From Leclercia adecarboxylata (GTDB lineage: Bacteria > Pseudomonadota > Gammaproteobacteria > Enterobacterales > Enterobacteriaceae), in contig LR590464.1 in NCBI GenBank assembly GCA_901472455.1, positions 496,001 to 560,000 on the forward strand: 64,000 nt of DNA. Reading direction: 5' to 3'. Below the pieces are notes generated by a model. The model saw nothing but the letters and a program-made list of their open reading frames with translations. It searched no databases and was not told the DNA's origin. The position numbers were made by a program, and so were the translations under genes. Below are positions 9,434 to 19,394 of this stretch, piece by piece. Positions within the stretch are counted from its first letter, which is position 1. Every line of letters starts with the position of its first letter.

Positions 9434-10255
9434 ATGAGATTAGCCAGCCGCTTTGGCCGTATAAACCAGATACGCCGTGACCGTCCTCTGACCCATGAAG
9501 AGCTGATGAGTCATGTTCCCAGTGTATTCGGGAGTGACAAACATGAATCGCGTTCAGACCGTTACACCTATATTCCGACCATCCACCATCCTCGAAAGCC
9601 TGCAGCGCGAGGGTTTTCAGCCGTTCTTTGCCTGCCAGACAAAGGTTCGGGACCAGAGCAAGCGGGAGCACACCAAACATATGCTTCGCCTGCGTCGCGC
9701 CGGGCAGCTAAACGGTCATCAGGTACCGGAAATCATTTTACTCAACAGCCATGACGGCTCATCAAGCTACCAGATGCTGCCGGGGCTGTTTCGTGGTGTC
9801 TGTACTAACGGTCTGGTCTGCGGTCAGTCATTCGGAGAGGTACGGGTGCCACATAAAGGTAATGTCGTTGAGAAGGTAATAGAAGGGGCTTACGAAGTGC
9901 TCGGGGTATTTGACGGGTGGATGAAAAGCGCGATGCCATGGCGTCACTGTTACTTCCGCCACCAGCAAAGCACGCTCTGGCGAATGCCGCGCTGAAATAT
10001 CGCTTTGGTGAGGACCACCAGCCGGTCACGGTATCGCAGTTGCTGACCTCACGTCGCCGGGAGGATTGCAGCGATGACCTCTGGACCGTCTACCAGCGCG
10101 TGCAGGAGAACCTGATGAAAGGGGGATTGTCAGGACGAACCGCACAGGGGAAAAGCAGTCGCACCCGTGCCGTTACCGGTATTGATGGCGACGTGAAGCT
10201 CAACAGGGCGCTCTGGGTGATGGCAGAGAACATGATGGATCTGCTCAGCAAATAA
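9434..10255 (+). CDS. DUF932 (YfjQ/YafZ-like) protein, frameshifted
   Basis: About 273 residues over three frames: MRLASRFGRINQIRRDRPLT at the start, then GFQPFFACQTKVRDQSKREH and LPGLFRGVCTNGLVCGQSFG, and after a shift near 9925 the end KYRFGEDHQPVTVSQLLTSR to AENMMDLLSK. This matches the DUF932 family (YfjQ, YafZ, YubP; distantly related to plasmid and phage proteins of unknown role). Its place between the GTPase module and the antirestriction gene is the standard CP4 order. The ATG at 9434 has AAAGGAAT upstream. Confidence 0.8.
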
Positions 10256-10331
10256 CTATCTGCGTGCCTCACTGATATCCCGTTTGATCACTCCCACAAA
10301 CTTAACTCATTAGTGAACAAGGAATATTCCA

Positions 10332-10817
10332 ATGACCGACATTGTTAACTTTAACGACACCCTCCCGTTACAGCCACAACCTGCCGATGCCGGTTGTGCG
10401 CCAGCTCTGACCGCCATCCTCGTCCCGGACGAACAGCGTGTGGAGTTCTGGCCGCAGCATTTCGGCACCATACCGCAGTGGATAGCCCTTGAACCGCATA
10501 TTTTCGCGTGGATGTACCGCTTCTGTGAGGACTACAGCGGGGGTATCTGGAACTTTTATACGCTCAGCAATGATGGCGCGTTTATGGCTCCGGAGCCCGA
10601 CGGTGACGGCGATAAAAAATGGACGCTGTTCAACATGATGAATGGTAACGGTACGGAGATGAGCTCAGAAGCCGCAGGTATAGCGGTCTGCCTTATAGCT
10701 TACAGCCACCATGCCTGTCGTACGGAGTGCGATGCCATGACAGAGCACTATTACCGTCTGCGGGACTACGCGCTCAACCATGCGGAATGCAATGCCATCA
10801 TGCACATCATTGACTGA
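10332..10817 (+). CDS. Antirestriction protein, KlcA/ArdB family
   Basis: An intact 161-residue homologue of ArdB/KlcA/YfjX. These proteins block type I restriction enzymes in vivo without mimicking DNA. Family hallmarks are RVEFWPQHFGTIPQW, FCEDYSGGIWNFYTLSN, GAFMAPEPDGD, MSSEAAGIAVC and SHHACRTECDAM. The first 30 residues are a variable extension. A good ribosome site (AAGGAATA) precedes ATG 10332. Its presence on an island that also carries hsdR material fits the entry of mobile DNA into restricting hosts. It should act in the cytoplasm. Confidence 0.9.
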   Translation: MTDIVNFNDTLPLQPQPADAGCAPALTAILVPDEQRVEFWPQHFGTIPQWIALEPHIFAWMYRFCEDYSGGIWNFYTLSNDGAFMAPEPDGDGDKKWTLFNMMNGNGTEMSSEAAGIAVCLIAYSHHACRTECDAMTEHYYRLRDYALNHAECNAIMHIID

Positions 10818-10827
10818 AGACAGCCCA

Positions 10828-11294
10828 ATGAAACAATAGCTGCCTTTATTTGCCTCAGACCTGCCGGCATCCGCACAGCAGACAATCCGGGAGGCGTTAG
10901 CCCTGCTGAAGTGCCAGTTGCGCGAACCCAGCGCATCGTTTACCTCCGGTCAGGCAGTACGTGACTGGCTGCGTCTGCATCTCTCCATACTTGAGCGCGA
11001 AGAATTTGCCGTACTCTTCCTCGACAACCAGCATCGCCTGATTACGCACGAAACGTTGTTCACCGGCACCCTGAACGGCACAGAAGTTCATCCCCGCGAA
11101 CTGATAAAGGCCGCCCTGAAGCACAATGCTGCCGCCGTTATCGTCGCCCATAATCACCCGTCTGGCCATGCCGAGCCCAGCGTGAGTGACAGCAACATCA
11201 CCCGACGTCTGAAAAACGCTCTTGAGCTTGTCAATATTCCGACTGCTGGACCACATGGTGGTGGGTGGAATGGACATCGTGTCGCTGGTTATAA
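10828..11294 (+). CDS. radC: RadC-family (YeeS/YfjY) protein with an amber codon
   Basis: About 155 residues. The JAB/MPN metal site is complete in outline: an upstream Glu (LEREEF), HNHPSG and a following Asp/Ser (PSVSDSNI). An in-frame TAG at 10837-10839 is the fourth codon (MKQ[13 protein letters not shown]), where a Gln codon would fit. A one-base shift near 11240 is needed to read [17 protein letters not shown]. The natural stop is probably TAA at 11292, because the uncorrected frame runs into the next gene. It is the RadC-like member of the antirestriction-radC-DUF987-CbeA string. Biochemical function of island RadC copies is not settled. Confidence 0.75.
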
Positions 11295-11314
11295 CTCAGA
11301 AGGAAAACCACCCA

Positions 11315-11536
11315 ATGAAAATCATCAGCAAACGCCGGGCAATGGCGATATACCGTCAGCATCCGGAGGTCCGGTTATTTCGCTTCTTCACCGGGAAATA
11401 CATGTGGTCCGGCAGTATATGTCACTATGCCGGTCAGGAGGTGCAGGATATCAGCGGTGTGCTGGCAGTATTCGCAGAACGCCGCCAGGACCGCAACGGT
11501 CCTTATGTCGTATTACGCAGCGTTACCCTGAGTTAA
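11315..11536 (+). CDS. DUF987 protein (YeeT-like)
   Basis: A 73-residue intact protein: [20 protein letters not shown], then [12 protein letters not shown] and [20 protein letters not shown], ending VLRSVTLS. This matches the small YeeT/YkfH/DUF987 family that always sits between RadC and the YeeU-type antitoxin in CP4 islands. Function unknown. The start follows AGGAAAACC. Confidence 0.85.
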   Translation: MKIISKRRAMAIYRQHPEVRLFRFFTGKYMWSGSICHYAGQEVQDISGVLAVFAERRQDRNGPYVVLRSVTLS

Positions 11537-11558
11537 CGCATAGTTAAGGATTACTAAA

Positions 11559-11909
11559 ATGCAGAACATAACCAATGTAGCAAACCATTATATTGCCGAA
11601 CCCTGGTGGGGGCTTAAGCCCACCGCCACGCCGTGCTTTGGCGCACGACTGGTGCAGGAGGGTAACCGGGTGCATTATCTGACCGACCGGGCCAGTATCG
11701 CCGGGACGTTCAGCGACGATGACGCGCTGCACCTGGATCAGGCCTTTCCGTTGATATTCAAGCAACTGGAGCTGATGCTCGCCAGCGGAGAACTCTCTCC
11801 CCGGCATCAGCACTGTGTCACCCTATGTCACAATGGGCTCACGTGCGAAGCCGATACTCTTGGCAGTTGTGGTTACGTATACATCACTGTTTATCCCACT
11901 CAACGTTAA
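11559..11909 (+). CDS. cbeA: CbeA/YeeU-family antitoxin
   Basis: A 116-residue antitoxin of the type IV CbtA/CbeA system. CbeA homologues stabilise MreB and FtsZ filaments and so oppose the cognate toxin without binding it. The family signature is present: WWGLKPTATPCFGARLVQEG, RVHYLTDRASIAGTF, QHCVTLCHNGLTCEADTLGS and GYVYITVYPTQR. The frame is intact, with an AAGGAT ribosome site. The toxin gene that should follow is broken, so this is now probably an orphan antitoxin. Confidence 0.9.
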   Translation: MQNITNVANHYIAEPWWGLKPTATPCFGARLVQEGNRVHYLTDRASIAGTFSDDDALHLDQAFPLIFKQLELMLASGELSPRHQHCVTLCHNGLTCEADTLGSCGYVYITVYPTQR

Positions 11910-11929
11910 TTACTTTCACGAGTACCATA

Positions 11930-12016
11930 ATGAAATTTCTACCTGCAACAACTCTGCGTGCAGCGAAGTCATCCCATCACCTGTCGCTATCTGGCAAATG
12001 TAACTTACTCATCTGC
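11930..12016 (+). pseudogene. cbtA: cbtA (YeeV/YpjF) toxin remnant
   Basis: Just after cbeA, an ATG opens MKFLPATTLRAAKS, the typical CbtA N-terminus. In the shifted frame PSPVAIWQM and then LTHLL follow, which is also CbtA-like. A TAA splits WQM and LTHLL, and the rest of the toxin (normally about 120 residues) is absent. Unlike most breaks in this window, this is a large loss, so the toxin is dead. Confidence 0.7.
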
Positions 12017-12061
12017 TATCGTCATAGTCTTTACCAAGATGACTGTAAACGGTGACTTAAA

Positions 12062-12085
12062 GTCCGCTTCGTGTCAGAAGCAGAC
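12062..12085. repeat. 24-bp hairpin element, copy 1
   Basis: GTCCGCTTC ... GAAGCAGAC: an imperfect inverted repeat of 24 bases that recurs at 12535. The two copies bracket the 96-residue membrane protein gene. Confidence 0.6.
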
Positions 12086-12168
12086 AGTCGGCTCAGACTT
12101 TGATTACCTTGTTACATGCTGTAAATTATGTGCTTACTGTTGCAAACTTTATACCTTAAGGAGTATTA

Positions 12169-12459
12169 ATGACAATTGAAACTATAAAAATATTAGCTGC
12201 AATAAGCAGTATTATTGGCTCTGGGATTCTTGCTTATCGAGTTACAGGAATCCTATCAGCACTTACTCTTGTGGCCAATTGCCATGAGGTAAACATTCAA
12301 CAATTAATGCCAAATAATAAGGGGGATATCCATTATTTCGCCAATGCACCGAAGCACGTTGAAAAGGCACAAAAGAAAACTCTTCTAATCACGGGGTTTA
12401 TATTTCTAATTGCATCTGGAATTTTGCAGCTCATAGCTTTGATGATGGCAAATTCATAA
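12169..12459 (+). CDS. Two-helix membrane protein, unknown
   Basis: An intact 96-residue protein starting MTIETIKILAAISSIIGSG after an AAGGAG ribosome site. It has an N-terminal helix (about 6-35), a short soluble loop (HEVNIQQLMPNNKGDIHYF) and a C-terminal helix (LLITGFIFLIASGILQLIAL). Codon use is more AT-rich than in the CP4 genes to the left. It occupies the place behind cbeA where cbtA should be and is bracketed by two copies of a 24-bp hairpin. No family is recognised. Confidence 0.6.
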   Translation: MTIETIKILAAISSIIGSGILAYRVTGILSALTLVANCHEVNIQQLMPNNKGDIHYFANAPKHVEKAQKKTLLITGFIFLIASGILQLIALMMANS

Positions 12460-12534
12460 CAAGGCACATATATTGCCAGTGGTGCCACTGGGACGATTTG
12501 CATTTCACCTTAACCCCATAAATTTGGCTTTAAT

Positions 12535-12558
12535 GTCCGCTTCGTGCTAGGAGCGGAC
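12535..12558. repeat. 24-bp hairpin element, copy 2
   Basis: GTCCGCTTC GTGCTA GGAGCGGAC, an inverted repeat closely similar to the copy at 12062 and in the same orientation. Confidence 0.6.
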
Positions 12559-12635
12559 GTTGCTAGTATCAGTTCATGTTAGTCAATGGGACTAGGTCAC
12601 TGGCATCAATGAACCTCGTCTCATCTTGTCGTTGC

Positions 12636-15600
12636 TTAATTACAGTGCATATTAAGTAAAAAATGACAGAACATAACTTCACGTTCCCCTCTTAATCTGG
12701 TTTCAGTACAAACCCAAAGATTGTCTGTAACGGATTCTTCATCAATTATTACAGCTAGGCAGTCTTTTTTGTAACCTGTATAGTCCGTTTTCGAAATAAA
12801 ATTGTGATATCCCACCGTAAGTGTGCTGAAATCTTTAACATCACAATAGGCGACCATGAATACCGGGCTCAGGGCTTCAGCATCGTATCCTGATACTTTA
12901 TTGAGATGTTCGGTTATAACTTTTTTGTTGAGTGAAGAGAGGCGAAATGCTTCGAAAATTGCAATCCGTCTGTTTTTGCTGTCGGTAATCAAACCATCAC
13001 TCTCACCGGGGCTTTTTCCTGATTCAGAGCTGCCGGTACGTTTCTGATCGCGAAAACCAATTCTCGCTTCAGCCATTCGCATATCGACAAGAGAAGCAAA
13101 CCAGTCGTTGATGAGATCTTCATGAATAATTTTATTGAGCTGTCCATCAGTGCTCTGCTGGCTTTGCAGGTTCTTTTTCCTCAAAAGCAACTCACCAGCA
13201 ACCTCAGTAATTACTTTTTTCAAAAACATCTCTTTCGAACGGCCACCTCCAGTAATCTGTACATAATCCTCGAAGCTACCACCGGTGATACGTAAGTAGT
13301 GCTGTCTGAGTTGATCAATACTGCGCTGACTGGATTCTGCCATTGCATGGACAATGTCGAGAACAGAGTTCTGATTAGGAAGAGCTTGACTGAGCTGGGT
13401 AATCAGTTCGGCCAGCCCAACATCATGTTCGCTGAGAATGAGATTACACTCTCGAAACTCATTAATTATTTGAGACGCGACAAGGGGTTTACCTCGTTGG
13501 ATAAGACCTTTGCAATATGGCAGGAGGATTTCCCGTGTTCTGTGCTGCTCACCTGTGAGTTTTCTCCAGTATTCATCCGCCTGTTGCTGATCGCCGACCT
13601 GTATCATAACGTCAAGCACCATGGCTACCCAGCTTGCAGCCATCTGATCCGGTGTAATGCTGCTCGTCTGCTCTAGAAACTTATTCAGAGCGCGACGACG
13701 CGCGTCTTTATTCTGGCTATCTGACAGCTCGGCTATATGCCCTCTGAACAGAGTAAATGCGAAGTGTGGCGCATTGACCTCTGCGCAAAGAGCTTCCATA
13801 TATCGTACCGTTTTGCTGGGCTCAATCTGACAGAATGCTATTGCGATGATATAACGACGGAACTGTTCACATTCCCTGAGCTGGCGACGGACTATTTCAT
13901 GCCCCGGTAAGCCAGTCAGGCCATCAGGTAAAGAGATACGTAACACTACTTCTTCTAAGGCATGAGGATCTTCGTGACCGGAAAGGTAGGCTGTCAAAAG
14001 GGTGTATTTATAGTGATAGGTTTCCCATAGGTAGATAGTTTCTTTGAACTGTATGTGGGAGTGGCCTCTGAAACGTTCAAGCAAGGGTTTTGCAGCAGAT
14101 AGAACTCTTTCGGCAAGTTCCATATGACTATTTTCGCAGGCATGAATAAATGCCGTTTCCAATGATTTTAGGCCAAGCTTTTCGTCCCTGAGCTCCTGTC
14201 GGTCGAGAATTGCATCATGAAGAACCTGTCTTCTTTCATGGATATTACAACGTTGAAGCAGGATATATAGTGAATCAAGCGGAATCATGTCGATACAGCG
14301 TTCCGTAAACTCATCGTACTTTGATGGGGGAAGGTTATTCACAAAAAGGCTAAACATTTTCCACAGGTCTGCTGCCTCATCATTAAGAACAGCGCTAAAG
14401 AGATAGCATCTATCCTCATCATGACCGAATCCAAACGCGCACACGATGTTTATGATGCGCTGCCACGCGCGCGAGCGCTCTTCTTCTTCCAGCGGACCTT
14501 TAGAGATTAGCATCAGGAGTTGCAAATACTGGCAGATAGCTGATACAGCATCAAAGCATCGGTCATGCTTGTAGGTCAGCACGCTAGACCAGCTATCATA
14601 TCGACTAGAAATCCGCAGGATTTCATTAATTCCAATAACTTTTATCAGGCTTTGCCAAGGTAGAAGCGCAAAAAAATTGTCAGATTTAAGGTCTCGTCTA
14701 CGCGTAGCAATGCATTCACAGAATGCATTGCTATAAAAGCGAATCAGGCATTCACCCAGTTGGGGCAACAAGTCACGATACGCAACATCCGTAGATTCGA
14801 GTCGCTGAATAATCCAGAGCCCGAGGTGGTATATACTCCTTTCCCTGATATGTGAAATGCGCCGTTCATATTGTACGGGGATGGTTTCAAGGAAGGCAGA
14901 AGCAACTGCAGCTACGTGCTTATCCTCAAGCTTGTGCATAAAACAGGTTAGCGCCCTGTACTGGAAACTGTCTGTGTTAAGCAACGTATATAGGCCACTG
15001 TTTGTCGGCAAGATAAAGAGATACGTTGAGTAACTTCAGACCGTTATCTGAACGATCTTTTATGGTACGGACATACTCTCTCACCAGCACGTCGAGAAAC
15101 AACTGACTCAGGTCATTGGACACATCATGTCGACGGGTCACAGGCAGCGGATATTCCCGATTGGTCAGATGATAAATTGCAATCTCACATGTTTCAGGCC
15201 TCGATAGTAAAAAGAGGATAGATTTGCAGTTGAAGCGGAGAGGGAGAGCAATGAAGAGCAAATACTTTAGCGCTTGACGTGACTCGGCCAGCGAAAGCAG
15301 ATTGAGCGCAAACGGTTTTGTAGTGAGTGAGTGATGGTCAATGAGTATTACATGATTAAAGCACGCCTGAATGAGCCTGGACAAGGCCCCCCATAGGATC
15401 ACGCCAGTTTCCCCAGTATTGCAATTTTCCTTGAGCAATTATTTCGGCAGGATCGTCAATGTCAGGGAAATGGTAGGCACCATCCAGAGTCTCCCGCAGT
15501 TCTCAGTGTCAGAGGAGCAGGCTCATCTGGCTCATCGGTTTTTATCCGGCATGATACTTTCACTGTCGATGTGTAGGTTTATTTCCAACGTGACAGGCTG

Positions 15601-16420
15601 GTTCAGGCTTGCGAAGTCATATGAGTTTACGGCCTGCTTGTAGATTGTTCTGAGTGGATAACTGAACTCCAGGCGCCGTCTTCACCAGCAATTCAACCTG
15701 ACGTAAGAATTGATCCGTTTCATTTTTCATCAAGCAAGCTGAACTGCACCGGAACAATTGAATGACTCAATGCGCGCACGCAAAGCATCCATTGGCGAAA
15801 AGCCTGTTCAGGGAGAATGACGTCTCAGAAGACACTGCCAGAGATAGGTGCTCTCTAGTTGGGTAAATCGATGCTTTTCAGGATAAATGGCAACCCTTCC
15901 CGCCCTGCTGAACTGCGCTGGGAAAAAGACGATCAAGATGAATATTCCCCAGTTCTTTACTTATGAGAGCAATGAGCTGAGCTTCCTCCATCACGAAATG
16001 AGGTTGAACGTAACCCTTCCGACCAAAGGTAATATTCTGCAAAAGGTTTGTTACCCGAAGAATATCCTCAATGCTCTGATCCAACTGCTTAGATTGCTGC
16101 GATTCACTGCAGTGAATCGCAGCCCATCCTCCGGGAAATGAAATTAATCCCCCAGCTTCAAAAAATGCCAACGAATGTTGGGTGCCAGAGTCAAGAGCTG
16201 AGCCTTCAGAACGTGGCCAAGATAATTCTCCCGCAATCAACGCGGCCACGTTGCACCGGTTTAACTCGGGGGTTGCAAGTGTTGCGTCAACCAAAAAAAT
16301 GGCAAGCGCATAGGCCTGCTGGTGTACGAAAAGATTGCCATTACCGTGCGAAACTTGTCCTGAATTATCATTAAGTAACTTGAGAAGAAATGCCCAATTT
16401 TCTGAATGTGAAGTGTCCAT
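12636..16420 (-). CDS. Very large uncharacterised protein (about 1260 aa), frameshifted
   Basis: Three long pieces on one strand belong together. The N-terminal 180 residues run from MDTSHSENWAFLLKLL. A middle section (15.0-15.88 kb) needs five or six frame changes, with readable blocks such as PEQAFRQWMLCVRALSHSIV and SYDFASLNQPVTLEINLHID. An uninterrupted C-terminal 780 residues follow from about 14.98 kb. The long central part is alpha-helical and repeat-like with no P-loop that I can find. Near the C-terminus (about 12945-13020) GESDGLI followed by RIAIFEAFRL has the spacing of a PD-(D/E)XK nuclease core (D...ExK), but the Lys is replaced by Phe-Arg. The start at 16420 was chosen over the upstream in-frame ATG because of GAGACATAAA. 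I do not recognise the protein; a defence role is suggested only by its position. Confidence 0.6.
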
Positions 16421-16682
16421 TTTATGTCTCTGCCCCATCCGTATTTTAGCCAATATTACTGGCTGAACCGCTGACCGGTCATTGTTTTTTCACCGTATGG
16501 CCCGCTCTCCGTTCGTTTACACATAGCAACGTTAGTAACGCATCCTGCGCAGTAATAACAATTGCGAGCTTCCGCTCCTCGCTCATAGCAGCGCTGCAAG
16601 CGCTTAGGTTCTGCCACCTTGTACCAGAAGCTGTCAATGCTAGTATTGCGATGTATCGATCAACGAGTGAAGGTTAGGAGAA

Positions 16683-16928
16683 ATGATTGTAACCAGGGAA
16701 AGCATGAAAAAATGGATCATCGAGTGTCTTCAGGAACGGGGTGGTAGGGCTTGGCCACGTGAAGTTTCAAAGTATGTATGGGACAGCTACGAGGCTGAGC
16801 TTAGGGATTCCGGCGATATGTTGTATACGTGGCAATATGACATTCGTTGGGCAGCTCAACAATTGAGAAACGAGGGTACTCTAAAACCAGTAAATAGACG
16901 CAGAGATTTGCCATGGGAACTAGCATAG
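16683..16928 (+). CDS. Small winged-helix-like protein
   Basis: An intact 81-residue protein: MIVTRESMKKWIIECLQERG, GGRAWPREVSKYVWDSY, then WQYDIRWAAQQLRNEGTLKP and RRRDLPWELA. The order helix-helix-strand, with 'RWAAQQLRNEG' as recognition helix, resembles the N-terminal winged-helix domain of Mrr-type restriction proteins. It is divergent from the giant gene and separated from it by about 260 bases. DNA binding is likely but unproven. The ribosome site is TAGGAGA. Confidence 0.6.
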   Translation: MIVTRESMKKWIIECLQERGGRAWPREVSKYVWDSYEAELRDSGDMLYTWQYDIRWAAQQLRNEGTLKPVNRRRDLPWELA

Positions 16929-17185
16929 CAAAGCAAGGGTTAGCGTTCATTTCGCAGCCAAATCTGACTTTGTTCTGAGTGGATGGGAATTGATATCTCT
17001 GAAGAAAACGTTCCTGCCTGCCTGAATCTTGCTTTGACAGCCATATCGGTGTTCTACTGGTATGGCTTTATACCTACTCGCGATGTCTATTTTTTATACG
17101 GATTTTAACTTGTGGGTACAAGTGCGGGTATAAATAATTATTCCTGCTTGAAAACTAAATTGATATCAGTCTATTGGGTGTGAAA

Positions 17186-17207
17186 TTCGAGTCCGGCCTT
17201 CGCACCA
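17186..17207 (+). other. Attachment site: 3' end of tRNA-Leu (leuX)
   Basis: TTCGAGTCCGGCCTTCGCACCA equals the T-loop and acceptor 3' end of leuX (anticodon CAA) with one G missing from GGC, again a homopolymer difference. Only the last 22-23 bases are present, not a tRNA, which is what an att site looks like after island integration. Just upstream, GTGGGTACAAGTGCGGGTAT resembles the arm repeats of P4-type integrase sites. It marks the likely right end of the island. Confidence 0.75.
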
Positions 17208-17218
17208 TAAGATGCAAA

Positions 17219-17250
17219 GATAAGTCGCTTAAGGGCGGCTTTTTTTTGTG
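17219..17250 (+). terminator. Terminator following the tRNA-Leu end
   Basis: AGTCGCTTAAGGGCGGC makes a short stem-loop followed by eight T. Such a terminator belongs to the tRNA gene that the att site duplicates. Confidence 0.6.
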
Positions 17251-18017
17251 TCTGGAATCCGTAATACAAAATTTTTCAAGATTGTATTTGAAAATGAATA
17301 CGCATGAATAAGGCACTCATTATATCGGTTATAAATATATGTTTGGATTTTTATGCTGTATTATTAATGATTCTAAATTCACATTAATATATGAAAACTA
17401 ATCCATCAGATTCTGATGTATGTCAAAATGAGTTATAAGGATATTATTATAATCATTGGCTCTTATCAATCGGAAGAGCATTCATTTATTCTTTACTATA
17501 AATGTTGAAAATACTAGCTATATGAATTATACATTGAATTACCAAAACATGATGGTTGCTGGATCTAGTTCAGTACCTTTTTATTAAAAGAGTTATAAAG
17601 ATATTTTTATTACTAGTTTATGTCCATGGTTTATGTCCATGTGAACATAAGCATGTCGTGAAAAAAGAATAAATTAAAAGGTTATTACCGCTGAGACTGT
17701 TACCAAGGAGTGTCTTTAACATATTGATTTTATTGATATATTTTTTTACATGACACTACATAATATATATCCACGCCTTACAGAAGAACCTCCATAACTG
17801 TCATTCGAACTTTATCAAAAACTTTTGGTTATGATAATACACTCAATTAAATAAAAGTGAATTTATTTCAATGTAATCAATTGGTTAAGTTTTTCTGGGG
17901 TTATCTTTATTACGAAACAAATATCATAATAGATGTGAACCAGAGGGGGTTAAGATCTAGTAAGGCTTTCTCTCATCTGCTAAAGTTGGATATGAGTGAT
18001 AATAGAGAAAGATACCA
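17251..18017. other. AT-rich intergenic DNA
   Basis: About 770 bases with GC clearly below 30%, much lower than the DNA on either side of region 2. No ORF with a ribosome site is visible. It presumably carries the promoter of the methyltransferase gene. Base composition points to recent transfer. Confidence 0.5.
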
Positions 18018-19345
18018 ATGAACGACATCGATAAAGACAATATGCTTTTGAACAAAGTCATCTCCAGCTCAAAAGGTGACAAAGCTTATTGGTCATTTAA
18101 GGGACGAGCAAAAAGACAATATTGTCACGCTTTAATTCAATACCCTGCCATGATGGTCCCAGCCCTGCAGGGAGAACTGATTGATGCTGTATTAGAAATT
18201 GATTCCAGCATAACAAGTATCATCGATCCTTTTGTCGGTTCCGGGACTACTCTTGGTGAAGCTATGTGCCGAGGACTTGATTTCGTTGGAATGGATATTA
18301 ACCCTCTCTCGATATTGGCATGTGAGGTTAAAAGCGGCCCTTTATATATTGAGGCATTAGAAAAAAAAATGTGTTAATCTAATAGAAAAGATACGTACTG
18401 ATCTACAAGAAAATGTACCTGTTAAAATAAACAACATTGATAAATGGTTCACTAAAGAAGTCCAATTGGACTGAAGTAAAATATATAGGGCTATTCAGCA
18501 AGAAGATTCTAAATGGGCTAGAAAGATATTTTGGCTATGCATGAGTAATACTGTACGCGCTGTATGTAATTCAAGAAGTTCAACTTTCAAACTACATATT
18601 AAATCTACTGATCAAATTGAGAATACACCAAATACATTAGAGGTTTTTACAAAAAATATTGAAAAAAGCTTAATTGCTCTTAGTGAGCAAAAAAATGTCC
18701 TTAAAGAAATGGATAGTTTAAATAAATCGTTATCAAAAAGCAATGTTAAAATAATACATGCTGATACATCAAAGAAGATTAATAAAAAAATACAATGTGA
18801 TCTTCTTGTAAGCTCTCCGCCTTATGGAGATAATAATACTACTGTCACATATGGCCAATTTTCTTATTTGTCTTTGAAATGGATTGATGAGCGAGATATA
18901 GATAATTTAAAAAATCAAAGGATTGCTGGAAACGCAAAATAAAATTGATTCTAGCAGTCTTGGCGGTTCCCTTAAAGGGTCAAGTGAAAAGCTTGAATTA
19001 TTAAAGCATAAATCTCCAACATTATTAAGAATTGTAAAAGAGATTTCCGCTCTTAATCCTCAACACGTTAAAAAATTAGTGACATTTATTTTTGACCTAG
19101 ATCTATCTTTAGATAACGCATTATTATACTTACGAAAAAATGCTTATATGATATGGACGTTAGGTAATCGAAGAATTTCTAATATTGAAATACCATTAGA
19201 CAGAATCATGAGAGAGATTTTAGAGCATAAAGGTTGTGTATTTATTCATCAAATCGAAAGGGAAATATTGTCCAAAAGGATGGCTATGAAAAATAGTTTT
19301 GCAAATACGATGGATAAAGAATTAATTCTAATGATGCGAAAATAA
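18018..19345 (+). CDS. SPPY-type DNA methyltransferase, frameshifted
   Basis: About 440 residues across three frames. The SAM-binding motif I is DPFVGSGTTLGEAM (about residue 70) with VGMDINPLSI as motif II. The catalytic motif IV is SPPYGDN (about 18815). SPPY favours N4-cytosine, though amine methylases with this motif vary. Shifts lie near 18370, 18470 and 18935. The tail (EREILSKRMAMKNSFANTM) is basic. It is on AT-rich DNA and ends 50 bases before the GHKL ATPase on the same strand, so the two are likely one operon. No restriction nuclease partner is recognisable nearby, making the ATPase the only candidate effector. Confidence 0.75.
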
Positions 19346-19394
19346 TTTTATCTAAAGCGGCTTTATTATATTTTGAGAGGGAGTTTTTTTATAT

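Noticed and set aside
17160-17210. Complete tRNA-Leu gene
   Set aside because: Only the T-arm/acceptor 3' end is present; no anticodon stem upstream.
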